Of a stretch of 64,000 nucleotides of DNA, positions 36,737 through 45,388 are shown one piece after another; position 1 is the first letter of the stretch, and the number at the start of each line of letters is the position of its first letter. Below the pieces are notes generated by a model, which was not told the DNA's origin, did no database searches, and saw only the letters and a program-made list of their open reading frames with translations. Origin of the DNA: Sphingomonas faeni (GTDB lineage Bacteria > Pseudomonadota > Alphaproteobacteria > Sphingomonadales > Sphingomonadaceae); NCBI RefSeq assembly GCF_024273235.1, contig NZ_JANBVH010000017.1, positions 40,399-104,398 of the forward strand, written 5' to 3'. The position numbers and the translations under genes were made by a program.

Positions 36737-38365
36737 ATGATTACACGCGATACAGCACTTACGCGCCGGACTGTTCTTGGAAGACTTGGCCTGATCGGCG
36801 GGCTGGGTGCCACGCTGGGCGCCATGCAGGCGCTGGGACTGACGGGGGGACTGATCGGCACGTCGCATGCCGAAGCGCTCGCGACACTCACGCCGACACT
36901 CGGCAAAGGCGTGCATGTCATCGTGCTGGGCGCAGGGATCGCGGGACTGACTGCCGCCTACGAACTCGAACAGGCCGGGTTTCAGGTGACCGTGCTGGAG
37001 GCGCGCGACCGGGTCGGCGGACGGGCCTGGACGGTGCGCGACGGCGACAAGATCGAGATGATCGGCGAGGCGACGCAGACCGCCAAATTCTCCGACGGCA
37101 TCTATTTCAACGCCGGGCCGGCGCGGATCCCGAGTTTTCACCAGGGACTGATCGGCTATGCGAAGAAGTTCGACGTGCCGCTGGAGGTCGAGGTCAATTC
37201 GAGCCGCTCGGCCTATGTGATGGGCGAGAACGGCAGCAAGATCCGGATGCGCACCGCGATCAACGACATGCGCGGGCATATCGCCGAACTGTTGGCCAAG
37301 GCGCTCAACCAGGGTGCGCTCGACCAGGCGGTGACGGCGGCGGACAAGCAGAAGCTGATGCCGTTCCTGAAGGCATATGGCGATCTCGGCACCGACTATA
37401 GTTTTGCCGGCACCGAGAGATCGGGGTTCGGCACGGCGCCGGGGGCGGGCGTCACCTTCTCGTCGGCGGGCAGCGCGGTGGCGCTCGACCAGTTGCTCGC
37501 CAACGAACGGCTGCCGATGACGCTGTTCGAGGACAATCTCTACATGCAGGCGACGATGTTCGAGCCTGTCGGGGGTATGGACCGGATCCATGCGGGGTTC
37601 GATCGCAACCTGCGCCGTCCTGCGATCCGCGGTGCCGAGGTGACGAAGATCCGCCACACGCAACGCGGCGTCGAGGTGGTGTACCGCGACAAGGCGAGCG
37701 AGGTCGTCGATACGGTGAAGGCGGATTACATCATCTGCACGATCCCGTTCCCGGTGCTCGCGACGATCGACACCGATTTCTCGCCCGCGCTGAAGAAGAC
37801 GATCGCCGGCGTGGTGTACGATCATTCGAACAAGGTGGCGTTCGAGAGCCCGCGGTTCTGGGAACGCGAGCAGATCTATGGCGGCATCTCGTTCGTCGGC
37901 GGCCCGACCACGCTGATCTGGTACCCCTCGGCCGGGTTGCATTCGGAGCGGGGCATGTTGCTCGGCTGCTATTCGTCGGGGCCGGCCGCGGCGGAGTTCG
38001 CCAAGCGACCGATCGCCGAGCAGATCGCGTTCTCCCGCGGCGTCGTCGACCGGCTGCATCCCGGGCATGGCGCCGATCTCGTCAACGGACTCGCGGTCAA
38101 CTGGCACAAGATCCCGTACAGCCTGGGGCCCTGGCCCGACTGGAACGCGGGCAGCGCGAACGGTCGGCAGGAAGGGCATATCGACACGCCCGCGTTCCGC
38201 CTGCTGCAAAAGCCCGATGGGCGCGTCTATTTCGCCTCCGCCGCGCTCAGCCAGACGCCGGGCTGGCAGGAGGGCGGTATCCAGTCCGCGCAGGGCCAGG
38301 TGATGGCGCTGGCCCAACGCGTGGCGGCGCAGGCGAGCATCGAACGCCGAACTCATGCGGCTTGA
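36737..38365 (+). CDS. Tat-exported flavin monoamine oxidase family protein
   Basis: A 542-residue FAD amine oxidase, which oxidises amines to imines with release of peroxide or electrons. The N-terminus carries a twin-arginine signal (LTRRTVLGRLGLIGG), so export as a folded FAD protein is likely. FAD-binding features are VLGAGIAGL (about 60), LEARDRVGGRAW (about 88) and a C-terminal FASAALSQTPGWQEGG block. Length suits the family. The ATG at 36737 is chosen; TTG at 36716 is an alternative. It precedes a TonB receptor and an exported RidA on the same strand, suggesting joint use of an amine substrate. Confidence 0.85.
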   Translation: MITRDTALTRRTVLGRLGLIGGLGATLGAMQALGLTGGLIGTSHAEALATLTPTLGKGVHVIVLGAGIAGLTAAYELEQAGFQVTVLEARDRVGGRAWTVRDGDKIEMIGEATQTAKFSDGIYFNAGPARIPSFHQGLIGYAKKFDVPLEVEVNSSRSAYVMGENGSKIRMRTAINDMRGHIAELLAKALNQGALDQAVTAADKQKLMPFLKAYGDLGTDYSFAGTERSGFGTAPGAGVTFSSAGSAVALDQLLANERLPMTLFEDNLYMQATMFEPVGGMDRIHAGFDRNLRRPAIRGAEVTKIRHTQRGVEVVYRDKASEVVDTVKADYIICTIPFPVLATIDTDFSPALKKTIAGVVYDHSNKVAFESPRFWEREQIYGGISFVGGPTTLIWYPSAGLHSERGMLLGCYSSGPAAAEFAKRPIAEQIAFSRGVVDRLHPGHGADLVNGLAVNWHKIPYSLGPWPDWNAGSANGRQEGHIDTPAFRLLQKPDGRVYFASAALSQTPGWQEGGIQSAQGQVMALAQRVAAQASIERRTHAA

Positions 38366-38621
38366 CCGCCGAACTTGCTGAATTCGCGGCGACATGGGAC
38401 GCGAGATTAAACACTGCGACTGTATTATTTCGAAATAAAGTCGAATCGGTTGCATTCGTCGAGTTTCGCCGCAATCCTTTGATAGTTGGCTACCAACAAG
38501 ACTGGAGACTATGCTTTGCAATCGTGAATTGCGAGAATGATAGACTGCGTAACGGCGACTGAGATCGTCGTGCGATTGGGAGCGATGTCTGAGCGACGAT
38601 CATCAATAAGGGGGGATCCTT
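38366..38621. other. 256-base gap upstream of the TonB receptor
   Basis: An AT-rich stretch between the amine oxidase and TonB receptor genes. A 66-codon open frame crosses it (38362-38562) but has no family match and no ribosome site. It contains the inverted repeat reported at 38518-38532 and probably a promoter. Confidence 0.4.
38518..38532. promoter_or_regulatory. Operator-like inverted repeat before the TonB receptor
   Basis: The sequence GCAAT-CGTGA-ATTGC is a perfect 5-base inverted repeat about 90 bases upstream of the receptor ATG, in an AT-rich promoter-like setting. A regulator cannot be named, and such a short repeat can arise by chance. Confidence 0.25.
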
Positions 38622-41144
38622 ATGAAGACCGTTACCAGCATTTCACGTGGCGCACTCGCCGTAGCACTCGCAAGCCTGTCGACCGTCGCCGCGCATGCCC
38701 AGGCGATCGAAGTCGCCGCCCAGGCCAGCGCGCCGGGCGACGACATCATCGTCACCGGCACCCGCGCGACCGGGATCACCGCCGCCGAAAGCGCTGCACC
38801 GATCAAGGTGCTCGACGCCGACCTCATGAGCCATGTCGGCCAGCCGAACCTCAACCAGGTCCTGACACAGCTCGTGCCGTCGTTCACCGCGCAGGCCTTC
38901 GGTGGCGATACCGCCAACCTCACGCTGTCGGCTCGGTTGCGCGGGCTGAGTCCGAACCACACGCTCGTGCTGATCAACGGCAAGCGCCGCCACGGCACGT
39001 CCAACCTCGCGGTCCTCGGCGGTCCGTATCAGGGCGCGGCGACCGCCGATCTCGACCTAATCACGCCTTCGTCGATCAAGCGCATCGAGGTGCTGGAGGA
39101 CGGGGCCGCCGCCCAATATGGCTCGGACGCGATCGCCGGCGTCATCAACATCATCCTGAAGGACGACAAGGAGGGCGGCGACGCATCGATGACCGCGGGC
39201 GAGCATTACGACACCGGCGGCCGCACGTACGCAGGCAGCCTGCACCTCGCGACCAAGGTCGGCGAGGACGGGTTCATCAACGTCACCGGCTTCTATCGCT
39301 ACCACGACTTCACGCAGGTCGGCGGGCTCGATCGCCGCGTCACCGACACCAATGGCAACCTGCTGAGCAGCACGACCAGTCCGTCCATCAACGCGGTCCA
39401 GCAAAGCCTGTATCCCGGCATGGACGGGTTTCCCTACGTCAACAAGATCAGCGGCGATGCGCAGTCGCGCCTGATCAACCTCCAGTATAACTCGGCCTAT
39501 GATTTCGGCGGTATCGAGGCGTACAGCTTCGGCACCTATTCGCGCCGCGTCGCCAGCGCCTACGAGAATGTCCGCGTGCCGACCCGCGTCTCGCGCACCG
39601 TCGGCGGCGTGACGACCTATTTCGATCCCGACGGCGATACGCCCGCCAACGGCTTCAGCCCGCGCGAGAAGATCCGCGAGGAGGACATGGCGTTCACCGG
39701 TGGCGTGCGTGGCACGACCAACGGCTTCCACTACGACCTGTCCAGCACGTTCGGCCAGGACAAGAACGAGATCTACACGATCGATTCGGCGAACGCCTCG
39801 CTCTACGCGGATACCGGCTTCACCCCGACGACCTTCTATGACGGGTTCTTCAAGTCGAGCGAACTGACCGTCAACGCGGATATCACGCACGAGATCGAGG
39901 CCGGGATGGCGGCCCCGATCAACCTCGCCTTCGGGGGCGAATATCGCAAGAACGTGTATGAAATCGGCGCGGGCGATGCCGCCTCGACCTACAAGGAAGG
40001 CGGGCAATCCTATCCCGGGTTCCGCGCCTCGGATGCCGGCGTGAACGGCCGCACCTCGCAGGCGGCCTATGTCGATGTCGCGCTGATGCCGGTCGACGGG
40101 CTGAAGGTCGATGTCGCCGGCCGTTACGAGCATTATTCCGATTTCGGCAGCAAGTTCATCTACAAGGGCACGACCCGCTACGACTTCTCGGACGCGTTCG
40201 CGCTCCGCGGCACCTTCTCGACCGGCTTCCGTGCACCGACGCTGGCGGAATCCTATTACTCCGCCACCAACGTCTCGCCGACTGCCGCGTTCGTCCAGCT
40301 GCCGGCCAATTCGGCGGCCGCCAAGCTGCTCGGCTTCGACAATCTGAAGCCGGAAAAGTCGACCAACTACAGCCTGGGTACGGTCATACGGCCGGCTCCG
40401 CGGCTGACGATCACGGTCGATGCCTATCAGGTGAAGATCGAGGATCGGATCCTGGGTACGGGATCGATCTACGGCAGCGGCGGTGCGCGGAATTTCCCGA
40501 TCGTCACCACCGCGATCCAGGCGAACGGCAACGTCCTCGATTCGACGGTCAGCCAGACCGGCATCAACATCTTCACCAACGGCGCCGACACCCGGACCCG
40601 CGGCGTCGACGTGGTCGCGAGCTATGCCAGCGACTTCGGCGATTACGGCAAGGCGACCTGGACGCTGTCGGGCAATTACAACAGGACCAAGATCACCAAG
40701 CTCGCTACCGCGCCGGCAGCGCTGGGCAACATCTCGCTGTTCGATGCCGGTGCTCGCGCCAATATCGAAACCGCATCGCCGCGGGTGAAGGTGATCGGGT
40801 CGACCTTCTATTCGATCGACAAATTCTCGATGACGCTGCGGGGCACGGTCTACGGAAAGAGTTCGTCCCAATACAGCCCGGACGGCGGGACCTTCTATAC
40901 GCAGGAGATCGGCACCGCCTTCATCGGCGACGTCGAACTGAACTTCAAGGCGACCGACGACCTCGAGCTGTCGATCGGGGCGAACAACATCTTCAACAAA
41001 CGCCCGCCGACGATTGACCTCGTACCGGGGACGACCAACAACACGCTGGTCGGCGGCGGCAACCAGCTCGACGCGCCGCTGACTTTCAGCCCGTACGGGA
41101 TCAACGGCGGCTATTACTATGCGCGCATAAACGTCAGTTTCTGA
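38622..41144 (+). CDS. TonB-dependent outer-membrane receptor
   Basis: An 840-residue TonB receptor with a signal peptide (to about AHAQA, residue 27), TonB box DDIIVTGTR, plug motifs INGKRRHGTSNLAVLGG and IEVLEDGAAAQYGSDAIAGV (about 105-180), and a barrel ending in INVSF with a terminal Phe. Its closest look is to the sphingomonad receptors linked to catabolic loci rather than siderophore receptors, but this is a judgement by eye. GGGGGATCC precedes the ATG. It lies between the amine oxidase and RidA genes. Confidence 0.92.
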   Translation: MKTVTSISRGALAVALASLSTVAAHAQAIEVAAQASAPGDDIIVTGTRATGITAAESAAPIKVLDADLMSHVGQPNLNQVLTQLVPSFTAQAFGGDTANLTLSARLRGLSPNHTLVLINGKRRHGTSNLAVLGGPYQGAATADLDLITPSSIKRIEVLEDGAAAQYGSDAIAGVINIILKDDKEGGDASMTAGEHYDTGGRTYAGSLHLATKVGEDGFINVTGFYRYHDFTQVGGLDRRVTDTNGNLLSSTTSPSINAVQQSLYPGMDGFPYVNKISGDAQSRLINLQYNSAYDFGGIEAYSFGTYSRRVASAYENVRVPTRVSRTVGGVTTYFDPDGDTPANGFSPREKIREEDMAFTGGVRGTTNGFHYDLSSTFGQDKNEIYTIDSANASLYADTGFTPTTFYDGFFKSSELTVNADITHEIEAGMAAPINLAFGGEYRKNVYEIGAGDAASTYKEGGQSYPGFRASDAGVNGRTSQAAYVDVALMPVDGLKVDVAGRYEHYSDFGSKFIYKGTTRYDFSDAFALRGTFSTGFRAPTLAESYYSATNVSPTAAFVQLPANSAAAKLLGFDNLKPEKSTNYSLGTVIRPAPRLTITVDAYQVKIEDRILGTGSIYGSGGARNFPIVTTAIQANGNVLDSTVSQTGINIFTNGADTRTRGVDVVASYASDFGDYGKATWTLSGNYNRTKITKLATAPAALGNISLFDAGARANIETASPRVKVIGSTFYSIDKFSMTLRGTVYGKSSSQYSPDGGTFYTQEIGTAFIGDVELNFKATDDLELSIGANNIFNKRPPTIDLVPGTTNNTLVGGGNQLDAPLTFSPYGINGGYYYARINVSF

Positions 41145-41148
41145 GAGA

Positions 41149-41180
41149 TCGGACGCGGCGGGACACGTCGCCGCGTCCGA
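41149..41180 (+). terminator. Hairpin between TonB receptor and ridA-like gene
   Basis: Arms TCGGACGCGGCG and CGCCGCGTCCGA flank an eight-base loop and start five bases after the receptor stop. No T tract follows, so it could partly end transcription or protect the receptor mRNA 3' end. Confidence 0.45.
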
Positions 41181-41202
41181 ACCATTCGACTTACCGGGAG
41201 AC

Positions 41203-41736
41203 ATGCATATGAGAATGGCGACAACCCTTACCGCCTTGGCCGTGGCGACCTCGACGATGCTGGCCTTGCCCGGCGCGGCCATGGCCGCCGATGCCAAGTC
41301 GGCGATCGTCCGGCACGCCAACACGCCGCCAGGGCTGATCCTCCAGGGGGTCACCGTCCCGGCCGGCGCCAAGATGCTGTACCTGAGCGGGCAGCTCGCC
41401 GCACCGATCGACCCGGCCAGCAAGACGCCCCCGGCCCAGTTGACGATCGCGGACTTCGGCGACACCAGGACGCAGACGATCAGCGTGTTCACGAAGATCA
41501 AGACGATCCTGGCGGCGCAGGGCTATGCGATGAGCGATATCATCAAGCTGACCGTGTTCGTCGCGGGCGATCCCAAGCTTGGCGGCAAAATGGACTTTGC
41601 CGGCATGAACGATGCGTTCAAGATGTTCTTCGGCACGGCGGAGAACCCGAACACGGTCGCGCGCTCGACCGTGCAGGTGGCAGCGCTGGCGGGGCCGGCG
41701 TTCCTGGTCGAGATCGAGGCGACCGCGGCGAAATGA
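41203..41736 (+). CDS. Exported RidA family protein (YjgF/YER057c/UK114)
   Basis: RidA proteins hydrolyse reactive enamines and imines to ketones and ammonia. The 177 residues have a signal peptide (TLTALAVATSTMLALPGAAMAA) before the RidA domain (about 35-175). The catalytic Arg is kept in VARSTVQVAALAG and the Glu in VEIEATA. A signal peptide on RidA is less common and places it in the periplasm, as the Tat signal does for the neighbouring amine oxidase. The start could also be the ATG at 41209. A joint role in clearing imines from amine oxidation is inference. Confidence 0.88.
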   Translation: MHMRMATTLTALAVATSTMLALPGAAMAADAKSAIVRHANTPPGLILQGVTVPAGAKMLYLSGQLAAPIDPASKTPPAQLTIADFGDTRTQTISVFTKIKTILAAQGYAMSDIIKLTVFVAGDPKLGGKMDFAGMNDAFKMFFGTAENPNTVARSTVQVAALAGPAFLVEIEATAAK

Positions 41737-41868
41737 TGCGTCGGAACGGCGCGAACGCCGTCGACGTTAGTCGGGGAACTGCGTTTCGGCGCCATATCGG
41801 GCACGTAACGATTTGACGTCGGTGGCGGTGCGTGGGACGATCGCGGCCATAACGGATCGGAGACTGCC

Positions 41869-42348
41869 ATGCTCGTTCCACCGCTCGTCCACGGCCTCGT
41901 CCTCGCACTGGTCATCGGTATCGTCGCGGGGTTGCGTGCGATGATGGCACCTGCCGCAGTCGCCTGGGCCGCGAGCCGGGGAGGCTTGCCGCTGCAGGGA
42001 ACATGGCTGGCGTTCCTCGGGTGGCGGTTCGCGCCTTGGATCTTCACGCTGCTGGCTGCCGTCGAACTCGTCACCGATCAGCTGCCGTCGACGCCCAGCC
42101 GCAAGGTGCCGCAGCAGTTCGCCGCGCGCATCGCCACCGGCGGGTTGTCGGGCGCCGCGATCGGCTACGGCGTCGCCGCACCGTTGCTCGGACTTCTTCT
42201 GGGCGTGGTCGGCGCGGTGATCGGGACCTATGGCGGTGCCGCGGTGCGCGCGCGGATGGCGGCGGCGTTCGGTAACGATCGTCCGGCAGCGCTGGTCGAG
42301 GATGCGGTCGCGATCCTGGGTGCGGTGCTGGTGGTGTCGTCGCTCTGA
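41869..42348 (+). CDS. DUF4126 family membrane protein
   Basis: A 159-residue hydrophobic protein with about four membrane segments and the DUF4126 pattern: GLRAMMAPAAVAWA near the N-terminus, ELVTDQLPSTPSR in the first loop, and GGLSGAAIGYGV. Its function is unknown. The stop codon overlaps the next gene's ATG by one base (TGATG), marking it as the first gene of a redox operon. Confidence 0.8.
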   Translation: MLVPPLVHGLVLALVIGIVAGLRAMMAPAAVAWAASRGGLPLQGTWLAFLGWRFAPWIFTLLAAVELVTDQLPSTPSRKVPQQFAARIATGGLSGAAIGYGVAAPLLGLLLGVVGAVIGTYGGAAVRARMAAAFGNDRPAALVEDAVAILGAVLVVSSL

Positions 42349-43727
42349 TGCGTCGGTTCGATGCGATCATCGTCGGCGCAGGGCAGGCCGGACCACCGCT
42401 CGTCGGACGGCTGACCGCGGCCGGAATGACCGTCGCGCTCATCGAGCGGAAGCTGGTCGGCGGCACCTGCGTCAATACCGGCTGCATGCCGACCAAGACG
42501 CTCGTCGCCAGCGCGTACGCCGCGCATCTGGCGCGCCGGGCCGGGGAGTTCGGCGTGCGGACCGGTGAAGTCGCGATCGACATGCAGGCGGTGGCGGCGC
42601 GGGCGCGGAAGGTCGTGATGGACGCGCGGACCGGGAACGAGACGTGGCTGGGGGGGATGGCGGGGCTCACCCTGCTCCGGGGTCATGCGCGGTTTACCGG
42701 CCCGGGAACGATCGCGGTCGACGGCGAGGAGCTGACCGCACCGCGCATCTTCCTCAACGTCGGTGGTCGGGCGAGCGTGCCCGACATGCCCGGCGTCGGC
42801 GACGTTCCGCATCTCGACAATACCGATATGGTCGCGCTGGGAGCGGTGCCCGAGCATCTTGTGGTCGTCGGCGGGAGCTATATCGGGCTGGAATTCGCGC
42901 AGATGTATCGCCGGTTCGGCGCGGCGGTGACGGTGGTCGAGCGCAGCGAGCGGCTGATCGCGCACGAGGATGCCGACGTGTCGGACGCGGTGCGCGCGAT
43001 CCTGGAGGACGAGGGCGTCACGGTGCGGACCGGGGCGAACTGCATCGCCTTCGCGGCGCACGACGCCGGCGTCGCGGTATCGGTCGATTGCTCGGCGGGC
43101 GAGCCGGTGGTGGTCGGCAGTCATGTGTTGCTCGCGGTCGGTCGGCGGCCGAATACCGACGATCTCGGGCTCGACCGCGCCGGGATCGCAACCGATGCGA
43201 AGGGCTATGTCATCGTCGACGACTTCCTCCAGACCAACGTGCCGGGCATATGGGCGCTGGGCGACTGCAACGGGCGCGGCGCGTTCACGCATACCGCGTA
43301 TAACGACTTCGAGATCGTCGCGGCCAACCTGCTCGACGGCGACGATCGGACGCTGAGCCAGCGGCTGGTCGGCTATGCGCTCTATATAGATCCCCCGCTC
43401 GGCCGGGTCGGGATGACCCAGGCTGAGGCGGAGAAGATTGGGCGACCGATCCTGGTTTCCAAGAGGCCGATGACCCGCGTCGGGCGCGCGATCGAGAAGG
43501 GCGAGACCAAGGGCTTCATGAAGATCGTCGCGGATGCGGAGACGCAGCGGATTCTCGGCGCGGCGATCCTCGGCACTGGCGGGGACGAAGCGATCCACGG
43601 CATCCTCGACATGATGAACGCGGACCAGCCGGTGTCGGCGCTGCGCTGGGCGGTGCCGATCCACCCGACCGTGTCCGAACTGATCCCGACGCTGCTGGTC
43701 GGGCTCGAGCCGGTGGGCCCACGATGA
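42348..43727 (+). CDS. MerA/dihydrolipoamide dehydrogenase-like FAD disulfide oxidoreductase
   Basis: A 459-residue class I pyridine nucleotide-disulfide oxidoreductase. It has the FAD-binding IVGAGQAGPP, the redox-active disulfide GGTCVNTGCMPTK (about 39-51), NAD(P)-binding VVGGSYIGLEFAQ (about 172) and the C-terminal HxxxxE dyad in PIHPTVSELIP. It lacks the N-terminal heavy-metal domain and terminal Cys pair of true mercuric reductases, and no mer genes are near, so mercury reduction is not supported. The substrate disulfide is unknown. It overlaps genes on both sides. Confidence 0.85.
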   Translation: MRRFDAIIVGAGQAGPPLVGRLTAAGMTVALIERKLVGGTCVNTGCMPTKTLVASAYAAHLARRAGEFGVRTGEVAIDMQAVAARARKVVMDARTGNETWLGGMAGLTLLRGHARFTGPGTIAVDGEELTAPRIFLNVGGRASVPDMPGVGDVPHLDNTDMVALGAVPEHLVVVGGSYIGLEFAQMYRRFGAAVTVVERSERLIAHEDADVSDAVRAILEDEGVTVRTGANCIAFAAHDAGVAVSVDCSAGEPVVVGSHVLLAVGRRPNTDDLGLDRAGIATDAKGYVIVDDFLQTNVPGIWALGDCNGRGAFTHTAYNDFEIVAANLLDGDDRTLSQRLVGYALYIDPPLGRVGMTQAEAEKIGRPILVSKRPMTRVGRAIEKGETKGFMKIVADAETQRILGAAILGTGGDEAIHGILDMMNADQPVSALRWAVPIHPTVSELIPTLLVGLEPVGPR

Positions 43728-45388
43728 CCCCGAACGACAGCGTCGCCTCGCGCGAGCATCAGATGTTTCCGGTGCTCGACACCGAGCAGATCGAGACGGC
43801 CAAGCGGTTCGCGAGCGGTCCCGCGCGAACCTTCGCGGCGGGGGAACAGGTCTACGCGATCGGCGAACTGGGGGCGCCGGCCTGGCTGGTGCTGGCGGGA
43901 TCGATCGACGTCGTCCGGCGCGACGGGTTGAGCCACGAGGCGGCGATCACCACGCATGGCGCGGGGCAGCTGACCGGGGAGGTCAACCAGCTCGCCGGAC
44001 GCCCGTCGCTCGCCGGTGGACGCGCCGGCCCCGATGGCTGCACCGCGCTGCCGTTCGATCCGGCGCACCTCCGCGCGCTGATGGTCGGGTCGGCGGATGT
44101 CGGCGAGATCGTGATGCGCGCGTTGATCCTCCGCCGCGTCGGGCTGATCGAACAGGGCAGCGGCGGCACGGTGATCGTCGGCGTGCCGGGCAGTCCGGAC
44201 ATCGTCCGGTTGCAGGGGTTCCTCACGCGGTCGGGCTATCCCAACATCGTGCTCGACGCCGCGTCGGACGAGGAGGGACGCGCGCTGGTCGACCGGATCG
44301 GCGTGCTGCGCGGCGATCTGCCGCTGGTGGTCTGTCCGAACGGCACGGTGCTCAAGCGGCCGACGGACGTCGAGGTCGCGGCGTGCCTGGGGATCACGCC
44401 CGATCTCGATCCGGCGATCGTGTATGACGTCGCGATCGTCGGGGCGGGGCCGGCGGGGCTGGCGGCGGCGGTGTATGCCGCGTCCGAAGGACTGTCGGTC
44501 GTGGTGCTCGACGAACGCGCGATCGGTGGGCAGGCGGGGGCGTCCGCGCGGATCGAGAATTACCTGGGGTTTCCGACCGGCATTTCCGGGCAGGCGCTGG
44601 CGGGCCGTGCGTTCAACCAGGCGCTGAAATTCGGGGCGGAGATCGCGGTGCCGCTGGAGGTCGCGCGGCTCGACTGCGATGACGCGCGGCCGGCGGACGA
44701 TCCGCTGGTGCTCGCGCTGCCCGGTGACAAGCGGGTCCGGTCGCGGACGGTGATCGTCGCGTCGGGCGCCCGCTATCGCCGGCCCGACATCCCCGACCTG
44801 GCGATGTTCGAGGGCGCAGGCGTGTCCTATTGGGCATCGCCGATCGAGGCGCGACTGTGCGAGGGCGAGGAGGTCGCGCTGGTCGGCGGCGGCAATTCGG
44901 CGGGGCAGGCGGTGGTCTTCCTCGCCCCCCGCGTGAAACACCTTCATCTGATCGTGCGACGGCCACTGGCGGCGACGATGTCGAAATACCTGATCGACCG
45001 GATCGCCGCGCTGCCCAACGTCACCCTGCATGTCGGCACCGAGATTATCGGTCTCGAAGGCGACCGCGCGACCGGGCTGACGGGGGCAATGTTCCGCCAA
45101 CCAGACGGCGCGACCAAACCCTGCGCAATGCTTCACCTGTTCCTGTTCATCGGCGCCGATCCCAACGCCGGCTGGCTGCAAGGCTGCGTCGATACCGACG
45201 ACAAGGGGTTCATCGTCACCGGCAAAGCGGCGCTCGCGTTGCAAACGAGCCGGGCGCGCGTGTTCGCGATCGGCGACGTGCGCGCGGGCTCGACCAAGCG
45301 AGTCGCGGCGGCGGTCGGCGAGGGCGCGGCGGTGGTCGCGCAGGTCCATGTCGCGCTGGCCGACTTGGCCGAACGGGAGGCGTCATGA
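43724..45388 (+). CDS. Cyclic-nucleotide-binding domain fused to thioredoxin reductase-like flavoprotein
   Basis: A 554-residue fusion. Residues about 10-130 form a cNMP-binding-like domain, about 145-220 look like a glutaredoxin/thioredoxin-type fold (VVCPNGTVLKRPTDVEVA), and about 230-545 are a thioredoxin reductase-like FAD/NAD(P)H module with AIVGAGPAGLAAA and LVGGGNSAGQAV. The CxxC that defines thioredoxin reductase is absent; that site reads SYWASPIEARLC. The protein is therefore unlikely to reduce thioredoxin in the usual way. Its ATG overlaps the previous stop by four bases (ATGA), and it overlaps the UBP gene equally. Confidence 0.85.
   Translation: MTPNDSVASREHQMFPVLDTEQIETAKRFASGPARTFAAGEQVYAIGELGAPAWLVLAGSIDVVRRDGLSHEAAITTHGAGQLTGEVNQLAGRPSLAGGRAGPDGCTALPFDPAHLRALMVGSADVGEIVMRALILRRVGLIEQGSGGTVIVGVPGSPDIVRLQGFLTRSGYPNIVLDAASDEEGRALVDRIGVLRGDLPLVVCPNGTVLKRPTDVEVAACLGITPDLDPAIVYDVAIVGAGPAGLAAAVYAASEGLSVVVLDERAIGGQAGASARIENYLGFPTGISGQALAGRAFNQALKFGAEIAVPLEVARLDCDDARPADDPLVLALPGDKRVRSRTVIVASGARYRRPDIPDLAMFEGAGVSYWASPIEARLCEGEEVALVGGGNSAGQAVVFLAPRVKHLHLIVRRPLAATMSKYLIDRIAALPNVTLHVGTEIIGLEGDRATGLTGAMFRQPDGATKPCAMLHLFLFIGADPNAGWLQGCVDTDDKGFIVTGKAALALQTSRARVFAIGDVRAGSTKRVAAAVGEGAAVVAQVHVALADLAEREAS

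Noticed and set aside
38362..38562. 66-codon open frame between amine oxidase and TonB receptor genes
   Set aside because: No ribosome site, no family match, and it overlaps a promoter-like AT-rich stretch.
39057..41501. 814-codon minus-strand frame opposite the second TonB receptor
   Set aside because: Same reasoning: antisense to a gene with signal peptide, TonB box and plug motifs; no recognisable domain.
42348..43727. Mercury resistance (mercuric reductase)
   Set aside because: The protein lacks the heavy-metal domain and C-terminal Cys pair, and no merR, merT or merP is near; it is only MerA-like in fold.
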